A program made the position numbers and the translations under genes. The notes below the pieces were generated by a model. It did no database searches and had not been told where the DNA came from. It saw only the letters and a list, made by a program, of their open reading frames with translations. Shown piece by piece: positions 33,227 through 41,608 of a stretch of DNA of 64,000 nt. Each line of letters starts with the position of its first letter. The first letter of the stretch is position 1. Origin of the DNA: an uncultured Clostridia bacterium (GTDB taxonomy: Bacteria; Bacillota; Clostridia; Christensenellales; Aristaeellaceae); contig CAKTXR010000010.1 of assembly GCA_934631025.1 (NCBI GenBank), positions 17,727 through 81,726 on the forward strand, in the 5' to 3' direction.

Positions 33227-34519
33227 TTATTCGGCCTTGGCCGCCGCGCTGTCCTTGAGCAGCTCGACGGTCTTGCGCATCTTGACGGCCTCTTCGAAAT
33301 ACTTGCGGTCGTCGTCGGTCAGGGACGCCTTGAACTTCTCCGCGTCGCCGCTGGCCTGAGAGGCGTACTTGTCGATCTCCTCGTTGACGCTCGCTTCGTC
33401 GGCCTCAACGTTCTCGGCGTTGCGGATGGCTTCCAGCACCAGGCGCACCAGCACGTCGTGCTTGGCCTGATCCTTCAGCTGCTCGCGCAGGTTCTCCTCG
33501 GTGGTGCCGGTGTACTTGAAGTAGGTCTGCATATCGATGCCCTGATAACGCATATTCATGCTGATCTCGCGGATGCGCTCGTCGATGCGGTCCTCGATCA
33601 TGGCCTCGGGGATGTCGACCCTGGCGTTTTCGCACACGGCGTCCAGCACGGCGTTTTCAAACTCCGCGTCGTCGCGCTCGGCGGCCTTCTTCTGCAGGTC
33701 TTCCTTCGTGGCGGCCTTGTAGGCGTCCAGCGTGTCGTACTCGGAAACGTCCTTGGCGAACTCGTCGTCCAGCGCGGGCACGTCCTTCTCCTGAATGGCG
33801 GTCACGGTGCACTTGAAGGTGGCGGGCTTGCCCTTGAGGTTCTCGGCGTGATACTCCTCGGGGAAGGTCACGTTGACTTCAACTTCCTTGCCGATTTCAG
33901 CGCCGACCAGCTGATCCTCGAAGCCGGGGATGAAGCTGCCCGAGCCGATGACCAGCTTGTAGCCCTCGGCGGTGCCGCCCTCAAACTGCTCGCCCTCGCA
34001 GAAGCCGGCGTAGTTGAGCGTCACCTGATCGTCCATCTTGACGGGGCGGTCGGTCACGTCGACATAGCGGGAAACGCGCTCGCGGGCGCGCTCGATCTCG
34101 GCGTTCACGTCGTCGTCGGTCACCTCGGTGGTGTGCCTGACGACTTCCACGCCCTTATACTGGCCCAGCTCGACGTCGGGCTTGACGAACACTTCGATAT
34201 CGAAGATCAGCTCTTTGCCGGAGCCGATCTGTTCGAGATTGAACTCGGGGCGGTCGACGGGCGTGATATTGTGCTCCTTAACGGCCTCAGAATAGACCTT
34301 GGGGAAGATTTCGTCGATGGCATCCTCATAGAAGATGTTCTCGCCGTACATCATCTCAACCACCTTGCGGGGGGCCTTGCCGCGGCGGAAGCCCGGAACG
34401 TTGATCTTGCCGACGTTCTTTTTATAGGCGGCCTGCATGCCGGTTTCGAACAGTTCCGGCTCGACGACGAAATGGAGCTTGACCTTGTTGGAGCTGAGTT
34501 TCTCGATGGTAGACTTCAT
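33227..34519 (-). CDS. tig: Trigger factor
   Basis: 430 residues with the ribosome-docking signature GFRRGKAPRKV near residues 44-54, a central FKBP-type peptidyl-prolyl isomerase domain (DDQVTLNYAGFCEGEQFEGG, VTFPEEYHAENLKGK) and a long helical C-terminal domain. It binds nascent chains at the ribosome exit. AGGAGGA lies before the ATG. First gene of tig-clpP-clpX. The last residues are Lys/Ala rich as is usual. Confidence 0.97.
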   Translation of the reverse strand: MKSTIEKLSSNKVKLHFVVEPELFETGMQAAYKKNVGKINVPGFRRGKAPRKVVEMMYGENIFYEDAIDEIFPKVYSEAVKEHNITPVDRPEFNLEQIGSGKELIFDIEVFVKPDVELGQYKGVEVVRHTTEVTDDDVNAEIERARERVSRYVDVTDRPVKMDDQVTLNYAGFCEGEQFEGGTAEGYKLVIGSGSFIPGFEDQLVGAEIGKEVEVNVTFPEEYHAENLKGKPATFKCTVTAIQEKDVPALDDEFAKDVSEYDTLDAYKAATKEDLQKKAAERDDAEFENAVLDAVCENARVDIPEAMIEDRIDERIREISMNMRYQGIDMQTYFKYTGTTEENLREQLKDQAKHDVLVRLVLEAIRNAENVEADEASVNEEIDKYASQASGDAEKFKASLTDDDRKYFEEAVKMRKTVELLKDSAAAKAE

Positions 34520-34595
34520 AAAATCTATTCCTCCTGTGCCGCAGATGGACTGCGAAAGTTGAGCGTAATGAGTCTTAGCACATAGACACTTGCCA

Positions 34596-34624
34596 AGTTT
34601 AGCATATCATTTACATTTTTTCAA
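34596..34624 (-). promoter_or_regulatory. tig promoter
   Basis: Minus strand TTGAAA (34619-34624), 17-base spacer, TAAACT (34596-34601) with TGC extension. No CtsR or CIRCE element is near it. Confidence 0.6.
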
Positions 34625-34639
34625 GATTGACAGCGGCCC

Positions 34640-35413
34640 TCAATCGTTAAATGTTTCTTTCTTTTTCATGTTTTGCCGTCCTTCCGACCGTTTCTGGCGC
34701 TCGGAAAAGCGTCCGGCGATCAGATCCCACGGCGTGAGCATCCCATAGAGCCGGCCGTCCCGCGCGCCGCCCTCGGTGAGAAACACCGCCGCCACGCGCT
34801 TTCTGCGCTCCCGCCCCTTCGTCTCGAACGCGCGGCAGGCCTCGGGCAGCGACGCGTCCGCATCGACAAAGCGGAACTGCTCGCACAGATGGCGCTCGGG
34901 CGGCAGCAGCGGCAGAAGATCCTCGACGCGCGCGTCCTCGTCCAGCGCGAAGCGGTCCGCGCGGATGGCCGCCGAGAATATCGTGCTGACGCTGAACACG
35001 CCCTCCACGCGCCCGCGCCGCAGCACGGGGACGTGCGAAAAGCCCCTCTCCTCCATGCGGCGCATCAGATCGAGCACATAATCCTCCATGCGCGCGGTCA
35101 GCAGATGTTCGAGCGGCGTGGCGTATTCGGCGGCGGAACGCGGGCTTTCGATCGCCGAAACGATCTCGCGCAGGCTGTCCACAACCGCGTCCGAGGGCAT
35201 GACGACCGGCTCGCCGTCCAGATCGGCGTTGTGCGTCATGACGTTGCGAATTTCGCGGCAGAGATTGAGCCGCTCGCGATAAGGCTCGCCCTCGGCCGAG
35301 TTCATGAACTCGACGACCACGCTGCCGCGGTGCGTTTCGCCCGCGCCGAGCTTCGCTTCGAGCAAATCCTCGAGCCGCTTATACAGATTCAGGAATTCAT
35401 AGGCTTCGTTCAT
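34640..35413 (-). CDS. CBS domain protein with helical N-terminal domain
   Basis: 257 residues from the ATG at 35413. Residues about 1-95 are helical and contain REIRNVMTHN, an R-x4-H arrangement reminiscent of HEPN domains. A pair of CBS repeats follows (EDYVLDLMRRMEERGFSHVP, then FRFVDADASLPEACRAFE and GMLTPWDLIAGR), which usually bind adenine nucleotides. The ribosome site is weak: GGAG is 13 bases upstream. It lies just before tig's promoter on the same strand. Function unknown. Confidence 0.8.
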   Translation of the reverse strand: MNEAYEFLNLYKRLEDLLEAKLGAGETHRGSVVVEFMNSAEGEPYRERLNLCREIRNVMTHNADLDGEPVVMPSDAVVDSLREIVSAIESPRSAAEYATPLEHLLTARMEDYVLDLMRRMEERGFSHVPVLRRGRVEGVFSVSTIFSAAIRADRFALDEDARVEDLLPLLPPERHLCEQFRFVDADASLPEACRAFETKGRERRKRVAAVFLTEGGARDGRLYGMLTPWDLIAGRFSERQKRSEGRQNMKKKETFND

Positions 35414-35528
35414 GGCGTTTTTTGCGCTCCGTCCGTTCTCTTTGGATTTTCTCCTTCCTATCCTACACCAAATCGCCGCTTTTGAACAGCCCCCTTTCGC
35501 ACTTTTTTTCATTTATATGAGCATGATC

Positions 35529-36326
35529 TCACGCGCCCAGCGAATCCAGCCAGAATATGTGTGCGACGCGCAGCCGTATAAACGCGTCCTTCACGCGGCT
35601 GGAAAACAGCGTGTCGCCCAGCGCGCCGTACTCGCCCGCCAGCTTTTCCAGCACGGTCACGGCGTATCCGGCCATATCCTGAAGCGGCGCGCACACTGTT
35701 TCGTCGCCCTCGCCCGCCGCCGCCTTGAAATCCGACAGCGCGCCGTCCAGCAGCGACGCGGCCTCCTCGACCGCCGATGTGATCTGAGAGCGCGGCGTTT
35801 CCCCGTCGTCCGCAGCCAGCGAGAGCGCGCCCAGCAGCGTCTCGGTTTCCCGCAGGCGGCGCTCGCAGGCGATCAGCGCGTCGATCTGCGAGGGCGCGGC
35901 CGTGACGTATATGCTCACCTTATCGGCGACCAGCCCCAGCACGTCGCAGGCGATGTTCTCCTCGGCGCGCAGCCGGTCGCGCACCGTTTTCGCCTGCGCT
36001 TCCGTTTCATAGCCCGCGCACAGGATGTGCCACGTTTCTTCCTGTAGCATATACCCCGCCGCGCCGCGCGGAATGTAGCGCGCCGCCTCCACGCGCGCCG
36101 TCTCCTCAGAATCGCACACGGCCGTGCGCACCGCGTGAATCTCAAGGCCGTCAAAGGAAACCTCCCGCCGCACGCGTTCCTCGTCCCGCGCGTCCAGTAT
36201 CGCCTGCACGGGGTCGCCGCGCAGAGCGATCATATAAAGGTAAGCGCACAGCGTTATGAGCAGCAGAACCACCGCCCGCCGAACCGCGGGCCGCCGCCTG
36301 CGCACGCGCACCATTCTCGTTTTCAC
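35529..36326 (-). CDS. Membrane-anchored protein, possibly SPOR-like
   Basis: 265 residues if GTG at 36326 is the start, with GGAGG nine bases upstream; TTG at 36332 would be too close to that site. A very basic start (RMVRVRRRRPAVRR) precedes one membrane helix (AVVLLLITLCAYLYMIAL). Residues about 60-130 have the strand-helix pattern of a SPOR peptidoglycan-binding domain (AARYIPRGAAGYML, then WHILCAGYETEAQAKTVRDRL). The rest is helical. Function not known; a sporulation or division role is possible if the SPOR reading is right. Confidence 0.7.
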   Translation of the reverse strand: MKTRMVRVRRRRPAVRRAVVLLLITLCAYLYMIALRGDPVQAILDARDEERVRREVSFDGLEIHAVRTAVCDSEETARVEAARYIPRGAAGYMLQEETWHILCAGYETEAQAKTVRDRLRAEENIACDVLGLVADKVSIYVTAAPSQIDALIACERRLRETETLLGALSLAADDGETPRSQITSAVEEAASLLDGALSDFKAAAGEGDETVCAPLQDMAGYAVTVLEKLAGEYGALGDTLFSSRVKDAFIRLRVAHIFWLDSLGA

Positions 36327-36419
36327 ACGCAATCCCCTCCCTTTCCGCGCCGATTCTCTGTCATCCTATGAAAAGAAGGGCGGCGGGATGTTAAAAGACG
36401 GCTTGTCAAGAGAAAAGGC

Positions 36420-36448
36420 TTGACAGGAAGGGCACGCTCTGGTATACT
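36420..36448 (+). promoter_or_regulatory. Promoter of the ylxM-ffh operon
   Basis: TTGACA (36420-36425), 17-base spacer, TATACT (36443-36448). The -35 box is part of an inverted repeat TGTCAAG-N8-CTTGACA, and a second one, GTCAAG-CTTGAC, lies in the leader. Confidence 0.85.
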
Positions 36449-36510
36449 GTGTCATGTCAAGTTGAACGGCTTGACTTCATGCAAACTGACGCTCATGGGA
36501 GGCGAACGGC

Positions 36511-36861
36511 TTGGAAAAACGCGTCGAGCTGTCGCTGCTCATGGATTTTTACGGCCCGCTGCTCACCGAGAAACGGCGCGACGTGATGCGCCTTTACTGC
36601 GACGAGGACATGGGCCTTCAGGAAATCGCGGATCGGCTGGAGATCAGCCGGCAGGGCGTGTACGACGCGGTCAAGACCGCCGCCGCCGCGCTCGAGCACT
36701 ACGAAGAGGTGCTGGGGCTGGCCGACCGCTATCTGCGTATCGGCAGGGAAATCAAAACCTGCCGCGAGCTGCTCTCCTCCGTCAAAGCGGAGCCGGGCAG
36801 CGAGAGGGCGCTTTCAGACGCGATGAGCGCTCTGGAGAGAATCAACGGAATCGAGAGGTGA
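36511..36861 (+). CDS. ylxM: YlxM-type HTH protein of the SRP operon
   Basis: 116 residues starting at TTG, supported by GGGAGG eight bases upstream. The helix-turn-helix LQEIADRLEISRQGVYDAVK resembles sigma-70 region 4, as in the UPF0122 family. In B. subtilis and streptococci ylxM precedes ffh and its product binds SRP components or the SRP RNA. Here too it is followed by ffh after nine bases, so the call is well supported by context. Confidence 0.92.
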   Translation: MEKRVELSLLMDFYGPLLTEKRRDVMRLYCDEDMGLQEIADRLEISRQGVYDAVKTAAAALEHYEEVLGLADRYLRIGREIKTCRELLSSVKAEPGSERALSDAMSALERINGIER

Positions 36862-36870
36862 AACGCCGAC

Positions 36871-38214
36871 ATGGCCTTTGAAGGACTGACCAACAAACTG
36901 ACCGCCGCCTTCGGCAAGCTGCGCGGCAAGGGCAAGCTGAGCGAAGCCGACGTCAAGGCGGCGATGCGCGAGATCCGCATGGCTCTGCTGGAAGCCGACG
37001 TAAACTACGCCGCCGTGAAGGATTTCGTCAAAAGGGTGACGGAAAAGGCCGTCGGCAGCGAAATTCTCGAGAGCCTGACTCCCGGCCAGCAGGTCATCAA
37101 GATCGTCAACGACGAGCTGACCGAGCTGATCGGCGGCTCGAACGCCCGCCTGACCTATTCTCCGCAGGCCCCCACCGTGTATATGCTCTGCGGCCTTCAG
37201 GGCGCGGGCAAAACCACCATGGCCGGCAAGCTCTCCGGCCTGCTCAAGAAGCAGGGCAAAAAGCCGCTGCTCGTCGCCTGCGACGTGTACCGCCCCGCCG
37301 CCATCCGCCAGCTGCAGGTGGTCGGCTCGCAGGTGGGCGTGGAGGTGTTTGAAAAGGGGCAGATCAACCCGGTGGACATCGCGAAGGAAGCCATCGAGCA
37401 CGCCCGCTATTACGGCTTTGATCCCGTAATCCTCGATACCGCCGGCCGGCTGCACATCGACGAGGCGCTCATGCAGGAGCTGCGCGACGTGCGCGACACC
37501 GTCCGCCCGCAGGAGATCCTGCTGGTGGTCGACGCGATGACCGGTCAGGACGCGGTGAACGTCGCCGACACGTTCAATAAAAATCTGGGCGTGGACGGCG
37601 TGATCCTCACCAAGCTGGACGGCGACACCCGCGGCGGCGCGGCCATATCGGTCAAGGCCGTCACCGGCAAGCCGATCAAGTTCTGCGGCACGGGCGAAAA
37701 GCTCACCGACATCGAGCCGTTCTACCCCGACCGCATGGCCAGCCGAATCCTCGGCATGGGCGACGTGCTGAGCCTGATCGAAAAGGCGCAGGACAGCTTC
37801 GACGAAAAGAGCGCGCGCGATCTGGAGCACAAGCTGCGCACATCGCGCTTCACCCTTGAGGACTACCTCGAGCAGATGAGCCAGCTGGGCAAGATGGGCT
37901 CGATCACCGATATGCTCAAGATGATTCCCGGCATGGGCAGCAAGCTAAGCGGCGTGGACATCGACGAGGACAAGGTTAAAAAGGCGCAGGCGAAAAACTG
38001 CGCAATCATTCAGTCCATGACGCGCATGGAGCGCCGCAATCCCGACATCCTCAACGCCAGCCGCCGCCGCCGCATCGCCGCGGGCAGCGGAGCTACGGTG
38101 CAGGAGGTCAATCAGCTCATCAAGCAGTTCGAGGCCACGCGCGACATGATGAAGCAGGTCATGGGCGGCGGCCGGAAGGGCCGTATGCGCTTCCCCGGCT
38201 TCAAGGGAATGTAA
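36871..38214 (+). CDS. ffh: Signal recognition particle GTPase Ffh
   Basis: 447 residues. The N-terminal helical bundle is followed by the G domain with GLQGAGKT (108-115), DTAGRL, and TKLDGD, and by a methionine-rich M domain that binds 4.5S RNA (MIPGMGSK, FEATRDMMKQVMGGG). It targets nascent membrane proteins to the translocon with FtsY. It is second in the operon and leads into rpsP after 75 bases. Confidence 0.98.
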   Translation: MAFEGLTNKLTAAFGKLRGKGKLSEADVKAAMREIRMALLEADVNYAAVKDFVKRVTEKAVGSEILESLTPGQQVIKIVNDELTELIGGSNARLTYSPQAPTVYMLCGLQGAGKTTMAGKLSGLLKKQGKKPLLVACDVYRPAAIRQLQVVGSQVGVEVFEKGQINPVDIAKEAIEHARYYGFDPVILDTAGRLHIDEALMQELRDVRDTVRPQEILLVVDAMTGQDAVNVADTFNKNLGVDGVILTKLDGDTRGGAAISVKAVTGKPIKFCGTGEKLTDIEPFYPDRMASRILGMGDVLSLIEKAQDSFDEKSARDLEHKLRTSRFTLEDYLEQMSQLGKMGSITDMLKMIPGMGSKLSGVDIDEDKVKKAQAKNCAIIQSMTRMERRNPDILNASRRRRIAAGSGATVQEVNQLIKQFEATRDMMKQVMGGGRKGRMRFPGFKGM

Positions 38215-38289
38215 TCCGTCAACCGCAGAATCAAGAATGAAAATTCTTTATTCAAATATTCTTTAACAACAACAGGGAGGAACAAAACC

Positions 38290-38529
38290 ATGGTCAAGAT
38301 CCGCATGAAGAGAATGGGCATGAAGAAGGAGCCCTTCTACCGCATCGTCGTCACCGACAGCCGCAACGCCCGCGACAGCCGCGCCATCGAGGAGATCGGC
38401 TATTACAACCCCGTTTCCGAGCCGGTCGAGCTGAAGATCGACGAGGAGCGCGCCAAGTACTGGCTGGGCGTGGGCGCTCAGCCCTCCGACACCTGCCGCG
38501 GCCTGCTCAAGAAGTGCGGCGTGCTCTGA
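38290..38529 (+). CDS. rpsP: 30S ribosomal protein S16
   Basis: 79 residues, typical. Starts MVKIRMKRMGMKKEPFYRIV and has DSRNARDSR, both S16 signatures. AGGGAGG precedes the ATG. Lies between ffh and khpA in the conserved order. Confidence 0.98.
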   Translation: MVKIRMKRMGMKKEPFYRIVVTDSRNARDSRAIEEIGYYNPVSEPVELKIDEERAKYWLGVGAQPSDTCRGLLKKCGVL

Positions 38530-38556
38530 TTTTAGAGCCGCTGGAGGTTTACAGTT

Positions 38557-38784
38557 ATGCTTGAACTCATCAAGTACATCGCTCAGTCGCTTGTCGAGAA
38601 CCCCGATCAGGTCGAGGTCATCGAGAAGGACGGGCCGGAATCCACCGTCTACGAGCTGCACGTCGCGCCGGACGATATGGGCAAGGTCATCGGCCGTCAG
38701 GGCCGCATCGCCAAGGCCATCCGCACCGTCGTGAAGGCGGCCACCGCCAAGAACGAGAAGCCGGTTTTCGTCGAGATCGTCTGA
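38557..38784 (+). CDS. khpA: KH domain RNA-binding protein KhpA
   Basis: 75 residues. The GxxG loop appears as VIGRQGRI within a single KH fold. KhpA (YlqC) binds RNA together with KhpB and affects cell division and elongation in Firmicutes. It is in the usual place between rpsP and rimM, but a terminator and an inserted gene now separate it from rimM. Confidence 0.96.
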   Translation: MLELIKYIAQSLVENPDQVEVIEKDGPESTVYELHVAPDDMGKVIGRQGRIAKAIRTVVKAATAKNEKPVFVEIV

Positions 38785-38795
38785 GAGAGCATCGG

Positions 38796-38827
38796 GCCGT
38801 CGCCGCGTCATGTGGCGGCGGCTTTTT
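38796..38827 (+). terminator. Terminator after khpA
   Basis: GCCGTCGCCGC (38796-38806) pairs with GTGGCGGCGGC (38812-38822), then five T. Confidence 0.9.
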
Positions 38828-38953
38828 CATGCCGCGAATTTGCGCGTCTGAAGAGGATTTCACCGCCCCTGCGGCGAATAGATGAAGTTGAACTGTACTT
38901 CCCCGCGCGTCGGGATAAAAAAGAGAAAACAGTCAACTCAGGAGGAAACAGAT

Positions 38954-39718
38954 ATGCAGGTCGTTACTTTTAATCTGCGCTGCGACAACGATTACGACGC
39001 GGAAAACCGCTGGCAGTTCCGCAAGGGGCTTGTGCTGGACAAGATCGACGCGGAAAAGCCCGATATTATGGGCTTTCAGGAGGTCACCGTCTGCATGGCG
39101 GCGTTCCTCAAGCGCTATCTTTTCGATTATACCTTCGTCGGCTGCGGCCGCGACGCGGATTACGGCGGAGAAAACAACATGATCGCCTTCCGCCGCGATA
39201 AATTTGAGCTGATGTTCCTCGAGACGTTCTGGCTCTCCCCCACGCCCGACGTGCCCGGCTCGCGCTATGCCGACCAGTCGCCCTGCCCGCGCGTCTGCAC
39301 GCACGTCATCCTGCGCCCCTTAAGCGGCGAGAAGATGTTCCACTATTACAACACGCATCTCGACCATGTGAGCGACCATGCGCGCGTGCTGGGCGCAGGC
39401 GCTCTGATGCGCCACATCGCCGAGGATCTCAAGCGCCATGATCTGCCCGTCATCGTGACCGGCGACATGAACGCCTTCCCGGACAGCGAGCCGATCGCAG
39501 TGTTTTTGACCGACAAGACTGTGCCGCTGGTCAATCAGACGCCGTCCTTCCCCGCCTCCTGGCACGCCTATGGCGAGCGGATGGACGAGCCGCAGATCGA
39601 CTACATCTTCACGCGCGGCTTCAAGGCGACCGCCGAGCCGACCGCCTGGGACGACAGGCCCTTCGGCAAGTATCTGTCCGACCACGAGGCTCTGTGCGCC
39701 TTTTTGAAGGCCGAATAA
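38954..39718 (+). CDS. Endonuclease/exonuclease/phosphatase family protein
   Basis: 254 residues from the ATG at 38954, preceded by AGGAGG. The fold's motifs are in order: TFNLRCD, GFQEVT, YYNTHLDH, VTGDMNAFPDSEP and SDHEALCAF, covering all metal and catalytic residues of the DNase I/sphingomyelinase superfamily. No signal peptide. It sits between khpA and rimM, genes normally adjacent, so it appears to be an insertion into the ribosomal-protein operon. Substrate unknown; many such small members are phosphodiesterases for lipids or nucleic acids. Confidence 0.93.
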   Translation: MQVVTFNLRCDNDYDAENRWQFRKGLVLDKIDAEKPDIMGFQEVTVCMAAFLKRYLFDYTFVGCGRDADYGGENNMIAFRRDKFELMFLETFWLSPTPDVPGSRYADQSPCPRVCTHVILRPLSGEKMFHYYNTHLDHVSDHARVLGAGALMRHIAEDLKRHDLPVIVTGDMNAFPDSEPIAVFLTDKTVPLVNQTPSFPASWHAYGERMDEPQIDYIFTRGFKATAEPTAWDDRPFGKYLSDHEALCAFLKAE

Positions 39719-39751
39719 CCCCATCATTTCACCGAAAGCGAGGAAAACGCC

Positions 39752-40279
39752 ATGCTGAGCACTCATCTGATGATCGGCGAAATCACCCGTCCGCAGGGCA
39801 TCCGCGGCGAGGTCAAGGTGCGCCCCGCCACCTGCGATCCCGATCGCTTCTACGACATGGATCACGTCTTTTTCAAGCGCGGCGACGCGTATGTCGAGCA
39901 GAAGATTCACGTCAATCGCGTCGAGCCGGACGCGGTGTACATGACCTTCGACGGCGTAAACGACCGCACGCAGGCCGAGAAGCTGCGCGGCGAGTTTCTG
40001 TATATCGACCGCGAGCACAGCGTCGAGCTGCCCGAGGACGCGAACTTCATCTGCGATCTGATCGGCTGCGAGGGCAGCGATACGAACGGGCGCAGGCTGG
40101 GCAGGCTGGTGGACGTGATGCAGCCCGGCGGCAACGACGTGTACGTCTTTAACGGCCCGCTCGGCGAGGTGCTCGTGCCCGCGCTCAAGAGCGTCGTGCA
40201 TGAGGTGTGCGTCGAGGAAAAGCGCATCGTGTTCGACGCGGTTCGCCTGAACGAGGTGGCTGTGTTCAATGAAGATTAA
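39752..40279 (+). CDS. rimM: Ribosome maturation factor RimM
   Basis: 175 residues. N-terminal IGEITRPQGIRGEVKV and C-terminal PRC-barrel part with NDVYVFNGPLGEVLVPAL are RimM signatures. It binds S19 and helps 30S maturation. It overlaps trmD by 11 bases, as is usual. AGCGAGG precedes the ATG. Confidence 0.97.
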   Translation: MLSTHLMIGEITRPQGIRGEVKVRPATCDPDRFYDMDHVFFKRGDAYVEQKIHVNRVEPDAVYMTFDGVNDRTQAEKLRGEFLYIDREHSVELPEDANFICDLIGCEGSDTNGRRLGRLVDVMQPGGNDVYVFNGPLGEVLVPALKSVVHEVCVEEKRIVFDAVRLNEVAVFNED

Positions 40280-41012
40280 GGTGCTGACCATATTCCCCGA
40301 GATGCTGCGCCCCATGCTGGAAGCAAGCATACTGGGCCGCGCCATCGAGGAAGGGCTGATCGAGGTCGAGCTGATCGACATCCGGCCGTTCTCCGAGCTG
40401 AAGCACAAAAACACCGACGATTATCCCTTCGGCGGCGGGCCGGGCATGGTCATGCTCGCGCAGCCCATCGTGGACGCGGTCGAGGCCTGCACGAAGGACG
40501 GCTTTCACGGAAAGCGGCTCTATCTCTCCCCGCGCGGCCGCACGTTCGATCAGAGCATGGCCGAGGAGCTGGCCAAAGACGGCGAACTGCTGCTGCTCTG
40601 CGGCCACTACGAGGGCGTGGATCAGCGGGCGATTGATCTGGTGATCGACGAGGAGGTCTCCATCGGCGATTATGTGCTCACCGGCGGCGAGCTGGGCGCG
40701 CTGGTCATCATTGACGCGGTGTCGCGGCTCATTCCCGGCGTGCTGGGCAGCGACGAGTCCAGCCAGGACGAGAGCTTTTCCTCCGGCCTGCTGGAATACC
40801 CGCAGTACACCCGCCCCCGCGAATACCGCGGCCTGGCCGTGCCCGACGTGCTGCTCAGCGGCGACCACGCCAAAATCAACCGCTGGCGGCGCGACCGCGC
40901 GCTCGAGCTGACGTGGCGGCGGCGGCCGGAAATGCTCAAAAGCGTCGAGCTGGACAAAAAGGACAGGCTGTTCATGCAGCGCCTGACCGAAAGCGAACCC
41001 GCTCAGGAGTGA
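40269..41012 (+). CDS. trmD: tRNA (guanine-N1)-methyltransferase TrmD
   Basis: 247 residues. The trefoil-knot SAM site is seen as CGHYEGVDQR and YVLTGGELGALVIIDAVSR, with PQYTRP after it. It makes m1G37 in tRNAs and prevents frameshifting. Follows rimM with overlap; rplS follows after 213 bases with its own promoter. Confidence 0.98.
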   Translation: MKIKVLTIFPEMLRPMLEASILGRAIEEGLIEVELIDIRPFSELKHKNTDDYPFGGGPGMVMLAQPIVDAVEACTKDGFHGKRLYLSPRGRTFDQSMAEELAKDGELLLLCGHYEGVDQRAIDLVIDEEVSIGDYVLTGGELGALVIIDAVSRLIPGVLGSDESSQDESFSSGLLEYPQYTRPREYRGLAVPDVLLSGDHAKINRWRRDRALELTWRRRPEMLKSVELDKKDRLFMQRLTESEPAQE

Positions 41013-41032
41013 ATCCTTCCATTATATAGGAC

Positions 41033-41089
41033 GGGCCGCCGCGTCATGGGCGCGCCCCGAAGCCCTTCCCCGCGGCGGCGGTCGGCGCT
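41033..41089 (+). terminator. Large GC-rich hairpin after trmD
   Basis: GCCGCCGCG pairs with CGCGGCGGC across a GC-rich loop. No T tract follows, so the terminator call is tentative. Confidence 0.45.
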
Positions 41090-41117
41090 TCTCCCGCGAA
41101 TTTTACATTAAGTTTGC

Positions 41118-41146
41118 TTGTCCGGCGCGCGGGTCTGTGGTATAAT
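41118..41146 (+). promoter_or_regulatory. rplS promoter
   Basis: TTGTCC (41118-41123), 17-base spacer, TATAAT (41141-41146) with TGG extension. The leader of about 73 bases contains CTGTCTGTACACAG and could hold an L19-type autoregulatory structure, which I could not confirm. Confidence 0.75.
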
Positions 41147-41225
41147 ATTGCTGTTAATCGGGCGGTCCTCTGTCTGTACACAGCGTACTGGATACGAACG
41201 TCCTGGAGGAAAGGAGGATATTCCC

Positions 41226-41567
41226 ATGAATGAGATCATCCGTTCCATCGAGAACGCCCAGCTGCGTTCCGATATTCCCGAGTTTGCCGTCGGCGATACC
41301 GTTCGCGTCGAAGTGAAGGTTGTTGAAGGCACTCGCGAGCGTCTGCAGGCGTTCGAAGGCGTGGTTATTGCCCGCCGCAACGGCTCTGTCCGCGAAACGT
41401 TCACCGTTCGCCGCACTTCCTACGGCGTCGGCGTCGAGCGTACTTTCCCGCTGCACTCTCCGCGCGTGGACTCCATTACCGTTGTCCGTCGCGGTAAGGT
41501 TCGCCGCGCCAAGCTGTATTACCTGCGCAATCTCAGCGGTAAGGCAGCCAAGGTTAAGGAGAAGTAA
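41226..41567 (+). CDS. rplS: 50S ribosomal protein L19
   Basis: 113 residues. VEGTRERLQAFEGVVIARR and ERTFPLHSPR are L19 signatures. AAAGGAGGA lies before the ATG. Last ribosomal gene of the group; a strong terminator follows. Confidence 0.98.
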   Translation: MNEIIRSIENAQLRSDIPEFAVGDTVRVEVKVVEGTRERLQAFEGVVIARRNGSVRETFTVRRTSYGVGVERTFPLHSPRVDSITVVRRGKVRRAKLYYLRNLSGKAAKVKEK

Positions 41568-41577
41568 TTCTCGAACA

Positions 41578-41608
41578 AAAGACCGCGTCCGCGCGGTCTT
41601 TGTTTTTT
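41578..41608 (+). terminator. rplS terminator
   Basis: AAAGACCGCG (41578-41587) pairs with CGCGGTCTTT (41592-41601), then G and six T. Confidence 0.93.
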
